Assembly (NCBI RefSeq): GCF_001558155.1
Contig: NZ_LOAS01000003.1
Location: 248,001 to 312,000 of the forward strand
Source: Aliiruegeria sabulilitoris
GTDB taxonomy: Bacteria > Pseudomonadota > Alphaproteobacteria > Rhodobacterales > Rhodobacteraceae
Direction: 5' to 3'
DNA length: 64,000 nt
Made by a program: the position numbers and the translations under genes. The notes under the pieces were generated by a model that was not told the origin of the DNA, ran no database searches, and saw nothing but the letters and a program-made list of their open reading frames with translations. Positions 1-9,655 of the stretch are shown piece by piece (within the stretch, counting starts at the first letter, position 1; each line of letters opens with the position of its first letter).

Positions 1-629
1 TTGCCGCACAGGACGTGCGGCCCGGCTCCATGGGCAAGCCCATGCCGGGCATCAAGGCCGGGATCGTCGAGCGCACAAGCACCGGCGTGAAGGAGCTTGG
101 CGACGGCGATATCGGCGAGCTGGCGCTGCGGCCCGGCTGGCCCTCGATGATGCGGACCTATCTCGACGAGCAGGCGCGCTATGACAAGTGCTTCGTCGAT
201 GGCTGGTACCTTTCGGGCGATCTCGCGATGCGGGATGCAGAGGGCTATTACTGGTTCGTTGGCCGTGCTGATGACCTGATCAAATCCTCCGGTCACCTTG
301 TCGGCCCGTTCGAGGTCGAAAGTGCGCTGATCGAGCACGAGGCGGTGGCCGAGGCGGGCGTCATCGGCGTGCCGGACGAGACGGCGGGCGAGGTCATCAA
401 GGCCTATGTCACGCTGGTACCGGGCTTCACCCCAAACGAGGAGCTTGAACGCTCGATCCGCGGCCATGCTCGCAAGAAGCTCGGACCGGCCGTCGCACCG
501 CGCGAGATCGTCTTCCGCAACACGCTGCCCAAGACCCGTTCGGGCAAGATCATGCGCCGCCTGCTGAAGGCGCGCGAACTGGGCCTGCCCGAGGGGGATA
601 TTTCAACCCTGGAGACTGACGAGACATGA
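1..629 (+). CDS. Acyl-CoA synthetase (AMP-forming), C-terminal part only
   Basis: The 5' end lies outside the window; the frame is open from the first bases. What remains is the end of an ANL-superfamily adenylating enzyme, which activates an acid as acyl-AMP and transfers it to CoA. Visible are the hinge region [21 protein letters not shown], in which the aspartate after YYWFVGRA marks the swing point, and the C-terminal motif [12 protein letters not shown] carrying the catalytic lysine. The look is closest to the acetyl-CoA synthetase / medium-chain (MACS) group, but the substrate pocket is missing here, so the acid is unknown. The stop overlaps the next start by 4 bp (ATGA), which places it in one operon with the 2-oxoacid dehydrogenase genes and acyl carrier protein that follow. 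Confidence 0.85.
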   Translation, partial: AAQDVRPGSMGKPMPGIKAGIVERTSTGVKELGDGDIGELALRPGWPSMMRTYLDEQARYDKCFVDGWYLSGDLAMRDAEGYYWFVGRADDLIKSSGHLVGPFEVESALIEHEAVAEAGVIGVPDETAGEVIKAYVTLVPGFTPNEELERSIRGHARKKLGPAVAPREIVFRNTLPKTRSGKIMRRLLKARELGLPEGDISTLETDET

Positions 630-2620
630 CCGTGATGGACAAACCGCGCCTGACGCGAGACCACGTCCTGTCGCTGCTGACGGGAATGATCCGGATCCGG
701 AAGTTCGAGGATAAATGCGCTGAGCTCTATCAGCAGGAAAAGATCCGCGGCTTCCTGCATCTCTATGACGGCGAGGAGGCGATTGCCGCCGGGGTGATCC
801 CGGTGCTAGGCCCCGATGACAAGATCGTCGCCACCTATCGCGAGCACGGCCAGGCCTTGGCGCGCGGGGTGCCCATGACCGAGGTCATGGCCGAGATGTA
901 CGGCAAGGCCGAGGGCAGCTCGGGTGGCCGTGGCGGCTCGATGCATGTCTTCGACGCCGCGACCAATTTCTACGGTGGCAATGCCATTGTCGGAGGCGGG
1001 CTGCCGCTGGCAGCCGGCATCGCGCTGGCCGACCGGCTCAGGGGCGACAACCACGTCACTGCCTGCTTCTTCGGCGATGGCGCGGCAGCGGAGGGCGAGT
1101 TTCACGAGACGATGAACCTCGCCGCGCTTTGGAACCTGCCGGTGCTGTTCGTGTGCGAAAACAACGGCTACGCCATGGGTACCGCCATCGAGCGCTACGA
1201 TTCCGACACCGATATCCACGACAAGGCCACGGCCTACGGCATCGAAAGCCGGCAGGTCGACGGCATGGACGTGGTCGCGGTGGAAGTCGCGGCGCGCTCT
1301 GCCATCCGGCACATCCGGGAGAACGGCAAGCCGGTCTTCCTGGAGTGCAAGACCTATCGCTTCCGGCCGCATTCGATGTTCGATGCGCAGCTCTATCGCA
1401 GCAAGGAAGAGATCGAGAGCTGGCGCAAGCGCGGCCCGATCCACCGCTTCCAGGACTGGTTGCTGGAGAACGCATTGCTGCACCCGGAGGATATCACCCG
1501 GATCGAGGAGATGGTCGATGCCGAGATCAAGCTCGCCGTCGATTTTGCGGAGAACGGGACATGGGAGCCGGTGGAGGACCTGGCCAAACACACCATGGCC
1601 GAGCCGCGCCCGGACCCGCTTCCGGTAGCGCCCTCTGGCCAGACCGAGGAGGTGACCTATCGCGAAGCCGTCAAGCAGGGCATCCGCGACGCGCTCAAGC
1701 GCGACAAGCGTGTCTTCCTGATGGGCGAGGATGTGGGCGCCTATGGTGGCTGCTACGCGGTCTCCAAGGGCCTGCTGGAGGAGTTCGGCGAAGAGCGAAT
1801 CCGCGACACGCCGCTCTCGGAATCCGGCTTCACAGGCGCAGGGATCGGGGCTGCCGCCAATGGCATGCGGCCCATCGTCGAGGTGATGACGGTGAACTTC
1901 TCGTTGCTCGCACTCGACCAGATCCTCAACACCGCCGCCACGATCCGCCACATGTCGGGTGGGGCCTTTGGCGTGCCGGTGGTGATCCGCATGGCGACCG
2001 GCGCGGGCAAGCAATTGGCCGCGCAGCACTCGCATTCGCTGGAAGGATGGTTCGCCCATATTCCGGGGCTGAAGGTGCTGGCACCCGCCACGCTGGAGGA
2101 TGCCCGCGGCATGCTCTGGACGGCACTGGAAGACCCCGACCCGGTGCTGATCTTCGAAAACGTGATGCTCTACAACCGCACCGGCCAGTTGGACCGGAAT
2201 GCCGGCCCGGTGGATATCTCGAAGGCCGCGATCCGACGGCAGGGCAATGACGTGACGCTCATCACCTATGGCGGTTCGCTCCACAAGGCGATGGAGGCCG
2301 CCGAGGCGCTGGCCGCAGACGGCATCGAAGCCGAGGTGATCGACCTGCGGGTGCTGCGTCCGCTGGACGATGCGACTATCATGGAATCGGTGGGCCGCAC
2401 GCGGCGGGCGGTGATTGTCGATGAAGGCTGGAAGAGCGGTTCGCTCTCGGCCGAGATCGCGGCGCGCATCCATGAGCAGGTCTTCTGGTACATGGACGCG
2501 CCGGTTGGCCGGGTCTGTTCGGCCGAGGTGCCGATCCCCTATCCGGCCCATCTGGAGCAGGCCGCCATCCCGCAGGTGCCGCAGATCGTTGCCGCGGCCA
2601 AAGCCACGCTGGGGAGGTGA
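626..2620 (+). CDS. Fused 2-oxoacid dehydrogenase E1 alpha-beta (thiamine-diphosphate dependent)
   Basis: A 664-residue fusion of the two E1 chains that are usually separate. Residues about 1-330 are E1 alpha with the thiamine-diphosphate signature GDG (about 150) followed by NN near 179. Residues about 340-664 are E1 beta, starting near [15 protein letters not shown] and containing [10 protein letters not shown]1 decarboxylates a 2-oxoacid and reductively acylates the lipoyl group of E2. The gene overlaps the acyl-CoA synthetase by 4 bp, and E2 starts 3 bp after its stop. Substrate cannot be read from sequence: pyruvate, acetoin or a branched 2-oxoacid are all possible. The neighbouring acyl carrier protein argues against plain housekeeping pyruvate dehydrogenase, whose usual enolase-linked pdhABC cluster is not seen here. 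Confidence 0.88.
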   Translation: MTVMDKPRLTRDHVLSLLTGMIRIRKFEDKCAELYQQEKIRGFLHLYDGEEAIAAGVIPVLGPDDKIVATYREHGQALARGVPMTEVMAEMYGKAEGSSGGRGGSMHVFDAATNFYGGNAIVGGGLPLAAGIALADRLRGDNHVTACFFGDGAAAEGEFHETMNLAALWNLPVLFVCENNGYAMGTAIERYDSDTDIHDKATAYGIESRQVDGMDVVAVEVAARSAIRHIRENGKPVFLECKTYRFRPHSMFDAQLYRSKEEIESWRKRGPIHRFQDWLLENALLHPEDITRIEEMVDAEIKLAVDFAENGTWEPVEDLAKHTMAEPRPDPLPVAPSGQTEEVTYREAVKQGIRDALKRDKRVFLMGEDVGAYGGCYAVSKGLLEEFGEERIRDTPLSESGFTGAGIGAAANGMRPIVEVMTVNFSLLALDQILNTAATIRHMSGGAFGVPVVIRMATGAGKQLAAQHSHSLEGWFAHIPGLKVLAPATLEDARGMLWTALEDPDPVLIFENVMLYNRTGQLDRNAGPVDISKAAIRRQGNDVTLITYGGSLHKAMEAAEALAADGIEAEVIDLRVLRPLDDATIMESVGRTRRAVIVDEGWKSGSLSAEIAARIHEQVFWYMDAPVGRVCSAEVPIPYPAHLEQAAIPQVPQIVAAAKATLGR

Positions 2621-2623
2621 GCC

Positions 2624-3817
2624 ATGGGCGTGTTCCAGATGCCAAGCCTTGGCGCCGACATGGAAGCCGGAACGCTGGTTGAATGGCTTGTCGCGCCGGG
2701 GGACGTGGTGAAGCGCGGGGACATCGTCGCCGTCGTGGAAACCCAGAAAGGGGCTATCGAGATCGAGATCTTCGAGGACGGGATCATTCAGTCGCTGGAT
2801 GCGGAGATAGGCGCCAAGCTGCCCGTCGGCGCCCCGCTCGCGACGATCCTGGCCAAGGGGGAGGCGCCGTCGTCTGCTCCGGCGGCGCCGACAACCGGAA
2901 CGGTTCCGGAGGCGGTCGCGCCTGCGCCCGAATTGGCGACGGTGCCACCCGCTGCCTCTGAATGCCTGCAACCAAGGCCCGCCACGCTCGGCATCGCCGC
3001 CTCCCCGGCGGCCCGGCAACGGGCGTCCGAACGTGGCGTGGACCTTGGCGCGCTCAAGGGCAGCGGCCCGGGCGGGGCCGTGGTTCTCGCTGATGTCGAA
3101 GCTACCGCGCCCGCGAGCCGTGAAACGCCCAAACCCGCGAAGCCGGCCGATGCCATGGCCGAGATGCGCAAGGCCATTGCGGCGGCGATGCAGCGCTCCA
3201 AGCGCGAGATCCCGCATTTCCAACTGTCCCAGAGCGTCGATATCCAGGCCGCTTCCGACTGGCTGGCGGCTCGAAATAGCGATGTTCCGCCTGCGCAGCG
3301 TATCCTGCTTGGTACCCTCTTCATGAAGGCCGCGGCGCTTGCGGCGGCCAAGGTGAAGGAGATGAACGGGCATTACGGCGCGGAGGGCTTCACGCCCGCG
3401 CCACAGGTCAATCTCGGCGTTGCCGTCGCCCTGCGCGGTGGCGGGTTGATCGCACCGGCCATCCCGGAGGCCGACACGCTCGCGCTGCCCGACCTGATGG
3501 CGGCGATGAAGGACCTCGTTGCCCGTGCCCGTGCCATGCGCCTGCGCTCCTCGGAGATGACCAGCGGAACGCTGACCGTCTCTGCATTGGGCGAAAAGGG
3601 AGCTGACGCGATGGCAGGCATTATTTTCCCGCCGCAGGTGGCGCTTCTGGCCATCGGTGCGCCGAAGATCCGGCCATGGGTGGTGGAGGACACGGTTGTC
3701 CCGCGGCTTCTCGCCACTTTCACCCTTTCCGCCGATCACCGCGTCAGCGATGGCCGTCAGGCCAATCGTTTCCTCGCCGAGATCGAAGCGGCTTTGCAAA
3801 ACCCGGAGGCCCTATGA
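2624..3817 (+). CDS. 2-oxoacid dehydrogenase E2 (lipoyl acyltransferase)
   Basis: 397 residues with the standard E2 order: an N-terminal lipoyl domain (lipoyl lysine K42 in ETQKGAIE), an Ala/Pro-rich linker (about 85-120), a peripheral subunit-binding domain ([15 protein letters not shown] region) and a catalytic core ending in the active-site motif [12 protein letters not shown]. It accepts the acyl group from the fused E1 and normally passes it to CoA. There is only one lipoyl domain and no E3 (lipoamide dehydrogenase) gene here, so E3 must be borrowed from another complex. The stop overlaps the start of the acyl carrier protein gene by 4 bp, tying the two products together. Confidence 0.88.
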   Translation: MGVFQMPSLGADMEAGTLVEWLVAPGDVVKRGDIVAVVETQKGAIEIEIFEDGIIQSLDAEIGAKLPVGAPLATILAKGEAPSSAPAAPTTGTVPEAVAPAPELATVPPAASECLQPRPATLGIAASPAARQRASERGVDLGALKGSGPGGAVVLADVEATAPASRETPKPAKPADAMAEMRKAIAAAMQRSKREIPHFQLSQSVDIQAASDWLAARNSDVPPAQRILLGTLFMKAAALAAAKVKEMNGHYGAEGFTPAPQVNLGVAVALRGGGLIAPAIPEADTLALPDLMAAMKDLVARARAMRLRSSEMTSGTLTVSALGEKGADAMAGIIFPPQVALLAIGAPKIRPWVVEDTVVPRLLATFTLSADHRVSDGRQANRFLAEIEAALQNPEAL

Positions 3818-4062
3818 CACAGGATGAAGCAAGAACCGTCTTTCTGGAGGAACTCCTCAGGGTCGCTCCGGACCTGGAGTTCGACGAGATCGGTGAAGAC
3901 GACCACATCCAGGACGATCTCGAATTGGATTCGATGGATGTTCTGAACCTCGTGGCCGCGATTCATGCGCGCCTCGGAGTGGATATTCCCGAGAAGGAGT
4001 ATGTGGAGATCGCCACGCCTGCGCTGGCCGCTTCTTATCTGAGCAGGAGAATGGCGGCCTGA
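3814..4062 (+). CDS. Acyl carrier protein coupled to the E1/E2 genes
   Basis: An 82-residue acidic protein with the carrier-protein signature LELDSMDVLNLV; S40 is the predicted 4'-phosphopantetheine site. Length and predicted four-helix pattern fit a stand-alone ACP. The ATG at 3814 overlaps the E2 stop (ATGA), so start choice is well supported; the longer open frame upstream lies inside E2. It is not beside fab genes, so it is unlikely to be the fatty-acid-synthesis AcpP. The context suggests it takes an acyl group made or activated by the upstream acyl-CoA synthetase/E1/E2 set. That role is inference. Confidence 0.85.
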   Translation: MTQDEARTVFLEELLRVAPDLEFDEIGEDDHIQDDLELDSMDVLNLVAAIHARLGVDIPEKEYVEIATPALAASYLSRRMAA

Positions 4063-4171
4063 GAGGGAGCCACAATCAGCCAATCGTGGAAATGGAAGTG
4101 GGGGCTTCGCCCCCGCGCCCTTGCGCGCGCTCACCATGGAAATTCGAGGAAAGAGTAGCTGGATCTTTTCC

Positions 4172-4226
4172 GGACATCATCTGTTTGGAAATATCCCCGC
4201 CGGAGGCACGATCTCCAGGATCGTAC
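4172..4226 (-). repeat. Intergenic palindromic repeat, copy 1
   Basis: Between the converging acyl carrier protein and ATPase genes. It shares with other intergenic copies a core that reads, on the minus strand, ACGATCC..GGATCGT-like palindrome, a GCCTCCGGCGG block, GGGATATTT and then CAGATGATG. The adjacent GCGCGCG tract (about 4229-4247) makes further stem potential. It may also act as a terminator for the converging genes. Confidence 0.65.
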
Positions 4227-4269
4227 CCGCGCGCGAAGCGCGCGCCCTCGAACGGCAACCACACCCTTG

Positions 4270-6816
4270 TCAGGCGATCTTCCGTCCAAACGATTTCACG
4301 ATTTCCGGCACAACGATCAGGGGCAGGGCAAGTGTCAGGATTATCCCCCAGTGCTGGAGGCCCAAGGGAACGGTGTGCAACATCGCCTGCAGAGGCGCCC
4401 AATAGACCGCGGCCAATTGTGCCAGGACCATTGCGGAAAAGGCGAGCCATAGCATTGGGTTCGAACCCCAGCCGAGCTTCCAGCATGGGTCGCGCAGGCT
4501 GCGGAAGGCAAAGACGCTTGCTTTCTCAAAGATGACCATACCGGTAAAGGCGGCGGTGCGGGCCAGCTCGGGGCCGAAATCCAACAACGTATAAAAGATC
4601 CAGAGGCTGCTCCCCCCGGTATAGAGACCGAAGGCAAGAATGATGGGAAGCGCTGACAGGCCAAGCAGCCGTTTGTGGGGATCGCGCGGCGGCATCTCCA
4701 TCTGGCCAGGTTCCGATTTCTCTACCCCAAGCGCGACCGCGGTCACGCCATCCGTCACCAGGTTCATCCACAGGATCTGTGTCGGCAGGAAAATGAGGGG
4801 CCCGCCGATGGCGAGGTTGGCCATCAGCGCGACGACCTCGCCGGTATTCGACGAGAGCAGGTAGCGGACGAATTTCCGGATATTCTCGAATTGCCGGCGC
4901 CCTTCGCGGACGGCGCGGACGATGCTGGCGTAATTGTCGTCGAGCAGCACGAGGTCGGAGGCATCCTTGGCAACCTCGGTGCCGCGGATGCCCATGGACA
5001 GGCCGATATCGGCCTTCTTGAGGGCAGGGGCGTCGTTCACCCCGTCGCCGGTCATGGCCACGACTGCGCCATCGGCCTGAAGGGCCGCGACGATGCGCAG
5101 CTTGTCGGCGGGGCGTACGCGGGCAAAGGCGACGGGTCCCGCCAGCGCGCTGCGAAGCGCCGTTTCGTCCATGCCTTCGAGGTCGTCACTGGTCAGAACC
5201 CTGTCGGCGGGGATACCGAGTTGGCCCGCGATGCTCTGTGCCGTTGCCGGGTGGTCACCGGTTATCATCAGCGTGCGAATGCCGGCCCGCGCGGCAAGCG
5301 CCACGGCATCGCGTACCTCTGCGCGCGGCGGATCTTCCATGCCGACCAGTCCGAGGAAGATGAGCCCGGACTCCTCGATTGGCTCGGTCGCATCGGGCCA
5401 GTAGGCCAGCGCGATCAGGCGCAGGCCGTCGCGGGCCATCTTGTCCGCCAATTTCGCGATCTCTTTTCGTTCGTCCTGCCCCATGGGCTTGGGACCGTCG
5501 GGCAGCAGGAGGCGGTCGCAGATCGACAGGATCTGTTCCGGCGCCCCCTTGCAGTGCAGTTCCAGCCCGTCCGTCATACGCTCCAGCACGCTCATGCGCT
5601 TGCGCTCGCTGCTGAAAGGCAACTCGGCGGCGACGCTGGACGGATCGACAGCTTCGGCCCAGGCCTTGGCCGCCATTGTCACAAGCGCGCCCTCGGTTGG
5701 CTCACCGATCATCTCCCAGCCATCCTCGCCGGGCAGCAGTCGCGCGTGCGAGCAGATCAGCGCGGTATGGCAGAGACGGGCCAGGATCGAGTCGGTCTCG
5801 GCGCGGATCTTGTCGCCATCCCGTGCGATATGGCCTGCGGGATCATAGCCGTTCCCGGTCACTTCATAGGCGGCGCCAAGCATGCGAATGCTGCGCACCG
5901 TCATCTTGTTCTCGGTGAGCGTCCCGGTCTTGTCGGTGCAGATGACGCTCGCCGCCCCGAGCGTCTCGACCGCCTGCAGGTTGCGGACCAGCGCCTTTTG
6001 CCGGGCCATTGCGCCCGCTCCGAGCGCCAGCGTTACCGTGACAACGGCCGGCAGCCCCTCGGGCACCATCGCCACGGCGAGCGACAGCCCGAGCATGAAT
6101 ACCTCGATGAGCGGGCGGGCCGTCAGGTAGGCCGCGAGCATGACCATGGCCGCCACGGCAATCGCCATCAGCCCGAGTTGGCGGGCCAGCCCGTGCAACT
6201 CGCGCTGCAATTGCGTCTGCACATCGCGCACATTCGAGGCCAGCATGGCGATGCGCCCGAAGCGCGTCTGCTGGCCGATAGCGGTGACCGTCGCCTCTCC
6301 GTGCCCACCCAGCACGGTTGTCCCGGAGGCAACCTCTTCCCCAGCGCTGCGGGAAACCGGAACCGACTCGCCGGTCAGCACGCTTTCATCCAGCATGAGC
6401 CCGGCTTCTTGAAACAGGTCGCCATCGGCGGGCACCCGGTCGCCTTCGGCCAGCACGATCAGGTCCCCCGGCAGAAGCTCGCGCGCCGGGATCGACTGCC
6501 GCATGCCGTCGCGCAGGACCACCGCAGTGGGAGACAGCATCTTCCGCAGCGACTGCATCGTGGTTTCCGCCCGCCATTCCTGCACGAAACCGAGGATCGC
6601 GTTCAGCAGCACGACCGCGATGATGGCGATGAAGTCGGCCAGTTCCCCGACCAGCAGCGATATGGCGGCGGCCCCGATCAGGAGCAGGACCAGAAGATCG
6701 GTGAACTGGCGCGCGAACATCACCAGCGGAGAGGGCGGGGGCGTCTCCGGCAGTTCGTTCCAGCCATGCTTGCGGCGAAGCGCGGCGATGTCTCGTTCGC
6801 TGAGGCCGTGAGGCAT
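4270..6816 (-). CDS. P-type ATPase, P2A (SERCA-like) Ca2+-transporting
   Basis: 848 residues. Seen in order: cation ATPase N-terminal domain (1-60), TGES of the actuator domain (148-151), PEGL in transmembrane segment 4 (252-255), the phosphorylated aspartate D295 in DKTGTLT, the [10 protein letters not shown] hinge and a C-terminal six-helix block. Transmembrane segments 5-6 keep SSNTGEVV and NLVTDG, which match the SERCA Ca2+ ligands, so Ca2+ export across the inner membrane is the best call; Mn2+ or another divalent cation is possible. A perfect FNR-type box lies 60 bp upstream with a plausible -10 and a GAAGAGGGG ribosome site. It is probably a single-gene transcript, induced at low oxygen. 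Confidence 0.88.
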   Translation of the reverse strand: MPHGLSERDIAALRRKHGWNELPETPPPSPLVMFARQFTDLLVLLLIGAAAISLLVGELADFIAIIAVVLLNAILGFVQEWRAETTMQSLRKMLSPTAVVLRDGMRQSIPARELLPGDLIVLAEGDRVPADGDLFQEAGLMLDESVLTGESVPVSRSAGEEVASGTTVLGGHGEATVTAIGQQTRFGRIAMLASNVRDVQTQLQRELHGLARQLGLMAIAVAAMVMLAAYLTARPLIEVFMLGLSLAVAMVPEGLPAVVTVTLALGAGAMARQKALVRNLQAVETLGAASVICTDKTGTLTENKMTVRSIRMLGAAYEVTGNGYDPAGHIARDGDKIRAETDSILARLCHTALICSHARLLPGEDGWEMIGEPTEGALVTMAAKAWAEAVDPSSVAAELPFSSERKRMSVLERMTDGLELHCKGAPEQILSICDRLLLPDGPKPMGQDERKEIAKLADKMARDGLRLIALAYWPDATEPIEESGLIFLGLVGMEDPPRAEVRDAVALAARAGIRTLMITGDHPATAQSIAGQLGIPADRVLTSDDLEGMDETALRSALAGPVAFARVRPADKLRIVAALQADGAVVAMTGDGVNDAPALKKADIGLSMGIRGTEVAKDASDLVLLDDNYASIVRAVREGRRQFENIRKFVRYLLSSNTGEVVALMANLAIGGPLIFLPTQILWMNLVTDGVTAVALGVEKSEPGQMEMPPRDPHKRLLGLSALPIILAFGLYTGGSSLWIFYTLLDFGPELARTAAFTGMVIFEKASVFAFRSLRDPCWKLGWGSNPMLWLAFSAMVLAQLAAVYWAPLQAMLHTVPLGLQHWGIILTLALPLIVVPEIVKSFGRKIA

Positions 6817-6875
6817 ATGTGCCCCTCTTCGCTCTGATGAACGAAACCAGCCTAGCGGATGCGCATTATCCCGCG

Positions 6876-6889
6876 TTGACCGGGATCAA
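6876..6889 (-). promoter_or_regulatory. FNR/FnrL box upstream of the Ca2+-type ATPase
   Basis: Read on the minus strand it is TTGATCCCGGTCAA, the FnrL half-sites TTGAT and GTCAA with a 4-bp spacer. A -10-like TAGGCT lies 21 bp further toward the ATPase start, which is class II activator spacing. The gene on its other side (ubiV) ends here, so the ATPase is the only possible target. Confidence 0.75.
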
Positions 6890-6945
6890 ACCCGGCGGGA
6901 TGCGCGCTGTTTCATACCGGATTGCGGAGCGCGACCGTCGGCCGG

Positions 6946-7869
6946 TCAGGCCAAGCTGGCCGCCTTGGCGGTGATGCGGCGATGCCCGGCCTCGCCATGC
7001 CAGAAACCGTTCGACAAGGGAGCCTGCATGTTCAGCGCGTCGAACCGGGCCTGGGCAGCTTCCATGTCGGTCTTGCCATCGAGGATCGCCTCGAAGATGC
7101 GGGCGACTTCGACCATGTCGGTCTCCTGCGGCATCAGGCGCAGATCGGTGACGCCCATGGCGGCCATTGCGGGGGCTTCCGCAAACAGGTTCACATAGGA
7201 ATGCGACAGAGTCTGGATGCCGTTCACGCGCAGGAAAGCCTGCCCGTCGCGCGTGTTCAGCTCCATTCCGTCAAGATGCTCCTCGCAGACGAACTGGCAG
7301 TTATCCTTGGTGCGCCCATAGGCGCGGGCGTGGTAGCAGCGCGCGGAGGTCGCCAGACAGGCGCGGCCGAAGACCTGCACCTCCAGCCCGATCCCCAGCT
7401 CTGCGGCTTTCGCGGCCATCACCTTGACCGAGCTGCCCGGCAGCTCCGTGGGCACCGTCACATGGGTTGCGCCCTTGGTGGCCATCCAGGCCATGGTCTC
7501 TTCGCTGTAGACGTTCATGTAGGGGCCGACGCGGTGCGTCTGGCCGGGAGCGAGGTGGAAGAGGCCGGCGGCATTGTTGACCTCGATCTCCATCTCGTCA
7601 GCTTCGGCCATATCGCGGCAAGATTTCCGCTCCCGCTTGAGCATGACCTCGGCCAGCCCGGAATGGACGACACGCTTGCCGCCCCGCTGCAGCCGTTCTG
7701 CCATTTCCTCGATATGCTGATCGAAGAAGGGCTGGCGCTTGGAGCAGACATTCTCGCCGAGATAGACGGTATCCACCGGGGCTTCGTCGGCGATGCGGGC
7801 GTAGAAATCGCGCTTGCGGTCTTCGTCCCAGAAGTACTGGATCGGGCCGAGGGTCAGTCTGGGTTTCAT
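6946..7869 (-). CDS. ubiV: UbiV, oxygen-independent ubiquinone hydroxylation protein
   Basis: 307-residue U32-peptidase-family protein. With UbiU it forms the [4Fe-4S] heterodimer that hydroxylates ubiquinone intermediates without O2. Cysteines C42, C178, C191 and C195 reproduce the E. coli UbiV ligand spacing (13 then 4 residues between the last three). It starts 4 bp after the ubiU stop and is the last gene of ubiT-ubiU-ubiV. The family is formally annotated as a peptidase, but the cysteine pattern and the UbiT partner make the Ubi assignment strong. Confidence 0.92.
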   Translation of the reverse strand: MKPRLTLGPIQYFWDEDRKRDFYARIADEAPVDTVYLGENVCSKRQPFFDQHIEEMAERLQRGGKRVVHSGLAEVMLKRERKSCRDMAEADEMEIEVNNAAGLFHLAPGQTHRVGPYMNVYSEETMAWMATKGATHVTVPTELPGSSVKVMAAKAAELGIGLEVQVFGRACLATSARCYHARAYGRTKDNCQFVCEEHLDGMELNTRDGQAFLRVNGIQTLSHSYVNLFAEAPAMAAMGVTDLRLMPQETDMVEVARIFEAILDGKTDMEAAQARFDALNMQAPLSNGFWHGEAGHRRITAKAASLA

Positions 7870-7873
7870 GCGT

Positions 7874-8884
7874 TCACCGCCATTTCTTGGTCTTGTAGGC
7901 GCCTTCGGTCTGTTTCTGCCCCTCGGTCAGGGCGACCAGATCGGCCAGTTGGGGCTCGCGCCCGGCGCGGATATCGTCCACCGCCGCGCGGAAGGCGGAG
8001 ACCACCTTGCGCACATAGGCGCGGGAGCGCTGGCGGCCCTCGATCTTGAAGGCGGTCACGCCGGCCTCCATCAGGTCGGGCAGCAGCTTGGAGAGGTTGA
8101 GCGAGATCGGTTCCTCGAAGGCGTAGTAGCCGTCGGGCTGCACCTCGTTGCAGTAACGCCCCTTGCAGATCGTCGGGTAGCCCGCGTTCTCCTGCGGCCC
8201 GAAGCGGTCGATCGTGTAGCCGCCCAGCCGGGTCGACATGTTCTCGTCCGCGTCTTTGACGTATTCGACGAGGTGGGCAGGCGAGCAGACGCCGTCCATG
8301 TTAGTCGAAAGCCCCGTGGCGTAGTTGGTGAGCGAGCAGCGCCCCTCGACCATCAGCCCGTGGTTGCCGAAGATGAAGGTCTCGATCTCGGCCGAGATCT
8401 CGCTCTTGATGTCGTGGATCTCGGGGATGGTCAGGATGCGCGGCAGCACGACCCGCTTCACGCCGAACTCGCGCACATAGTAGTTGATCGCGTCCGGGCT
8501 AGCGGCGGCGGCCTGAACCGACAGGTGGATCCGGCGCTCGGGGTGCTTTTCGGAGATGTAACGGGCCACGGCCATGTCGGCAACGATGAAGGCGTCCACG
8601 TCCAGTTCGTTGCCGAGGTCGGCGGCCTCGCGCCAGAGGTCGAACTTGCCCGCGGGCGGGTAGGAGTTCAGCGCCAGAAGCACGTTGGCGCCGCGCTCAT
8701 GGGCGTAGTCCACCGCGCCGGCCAATTCCTTGGGGGTGAAGTTCAGCCCCGGGAAATTGCGCGCGTTGGTGGCGTTCTGGAACCCGCAATAGATGGAATC
8801 GGCGCCAGCATCGACCGCGGTGCGCAGCGAGGCCGGCGTGCCGGCGGGACAGACGAGTTCGCCGACGATGTCACCAGTTATCAT
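7874..8884 (-). CDS. ubiU: UbiU, oxygen-independent ubiquinone hydroxylation protein
   Basis: 336-residue U32-family partner of UbiV. The start at 8884 (MITGDIVGELVCPAG) overlaps the end of ubiT by 14 bp; the longer upstream frame lies inside ubiT. Of the four cysteines that bind the cluster in E. coli UbiU, those corresponding to C183 and C200 are clear and C240 or C245 can supply another. The first, seven residues before C183, is glycine (G176) by my alignment. Either the cluster is bound slightly differently or C240 and C245 both serve. The family assignment itself is not in doubt. Confidence 0.92.
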   Translation of the reverse strand: MITGDIVGELVCPAGTPASLRTAVDAGADSIYCGFQNATNARNFPGLNFTPKELAGAVDYAHERGANVLLALNSYPPAGKFDLWREAADLGNELDVDAFIVADMAVARYISEKHPERRIHLSVQAAAASPDAINYYVREFGVKRVVLPRILTIPEIHDIKSEISAEIETFIFGNHGLMVEGRCSLTNYATGLSTNMDGVCSPAHLVEYVKDADENMSTRLGGYTIDRFGPQENAGYPTICKGRYCNEVQPDGYYAFEEPISLNLSKLLPDLMEAGVTAFKIEGRQRSRAYVRKVVSAFRAAVDDIRAGREPQLADLVALTEGQKQTEGAYKTKKWR

Positions 8885-9407
8885 GGGAATTTTCCTGAGT
8901 TTCGGCCCTTTCGGCCATCGCATTGAGCCGGTCGAGCGCGATGCGGCCCGGGGCTCCGAACATCTCCGCCACATCCTCGGCGATCGAGCCCTCGACATCG
9001 TCGAGCGCGTTGCGCAAGGTGACGACGGCCTCGGTGTCGCCCGAGATCACGAGGTCGCGGGAGAAGAAGATCGCGTCGCCATCCACCTCGGCGTCGAGCA
9101 GCCCGAGCAGGGTTCGGAAATCGCCCGCGATATGCGCCTCGTGTCTTGGCAGGCGGTCCTTGCGGACGGCACGCAGGATGAGCGAGGGCGGGAAGGGGCG
9201 CAGGTGCAGTGCCAGCGGCAGGTCCGTCAGCTCGATGACGAAATTGGTGCGCTGGTGCTTGCCCAGGCGTTCGAACAGCTCGGGATGCTTTTCGGCCACG
9301 CGGCGCACGATCCGGTAGAGGATCGGTTGCAGGGGCAGAAGCGGCACGGGCAGCTCCGCAAGTGGCGGCAGGCGGCGGGCAATCGGATCGGGGAGCGCGT
9401 TGGTCAT
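8871..9407 (-). CDS. ubiT: UbiT, SCP2-domain lipid-binding factor for anaerobic ubiquinone synthesis
   Basis: 178 residues with an SCP2 (sterol carrier) domain. UbiT substitutes for UbiJ in the oxygen-independent ubiquinone pathway and is thought to hold the prenylated intermediates. The ATG at 9407 begins MTNALPDPIARRLPPL. An FNR box at 9445-9458 sits so close that class II spacing puts the transcription start about 3 nt before this ATG, so the messenger may be almost leaderless; there is no good alternative methionine downstream. It is the first gene of the ubiTUV operon. Confidence 0.88.
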   Translation of the reverse strand: MTNALPDPIARRLPPLAELPVPLLPLQPILYRIVRRVAEKHPELFERLGKHQRTNFVIELTDLPLALHLRPFPPSLILRAVRKDRLPRHEAHIAGDFRTLLGLLDAEVDGDAIFFSRDLVISGDTEAVVTLRNALDDVEGSIAEDVAEMFGAPGRIALDRLNAMAERAETQENSHDNW

Positions 9408-9444
9408 GGGTCGCACTTCTAATCGTGGGAGCCGGGCGGCCTCA

Positions 9445-9458
9445 TTGACCGAAGTCAA
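9445..9458 (-). promoter_or_regulatory. FNR/FnrL box upstream of ubiTUV
   Basis: A perfect palindrome, on the minus strand TTGACTTCGGTCAA. A TTAGAA -10 follows exactly 22 bp after the box toward ubiT, as expected for an FNR class II promoter. Anaerobic control of ubiTUV by FNR-type regulators fits the known role of these genes. Confidence 0.8.
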
Positions 9459-9655
9459 GATCTGCCGTCCAGCATGTGCATGGCATGCCTTGGCTCTACG
9501 CCTGTCGCGGTGTTGGAACAACCGGCAAGCCGGGACTGCAACCCAGCTTGAACCGTGGTGCAGGGCTTGGGGGCACCGCCCGGCGCGCATTGTCGAGCGT
9601 TCCCCCCGGTGTTTTGTTTTCAGGAAGACGGTCCGGGCGTTCGGGGATCAGGCGT

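Noticed and set aside
806-3799. Long open frame on the minus strand opposite E1/E2 (997 codons)
   Set aside because: High-GC mirror frame of real genes. It is rich in Arg/His/Gly with no recognisable motif, while the plus strand has complete catalytic signatures.
4445-4470. tRNA T-arm-like GGGTTCGAACCCC
   Set aside because: Lies inside the ATPase coding sequence and no cloverleaf surrounds it.
4675-6837. 720-codon plus-strand frame opposite the P-type ATPase
   Set aside because: Shadow frame; composition is typical of antisense translation and lacks any motif.
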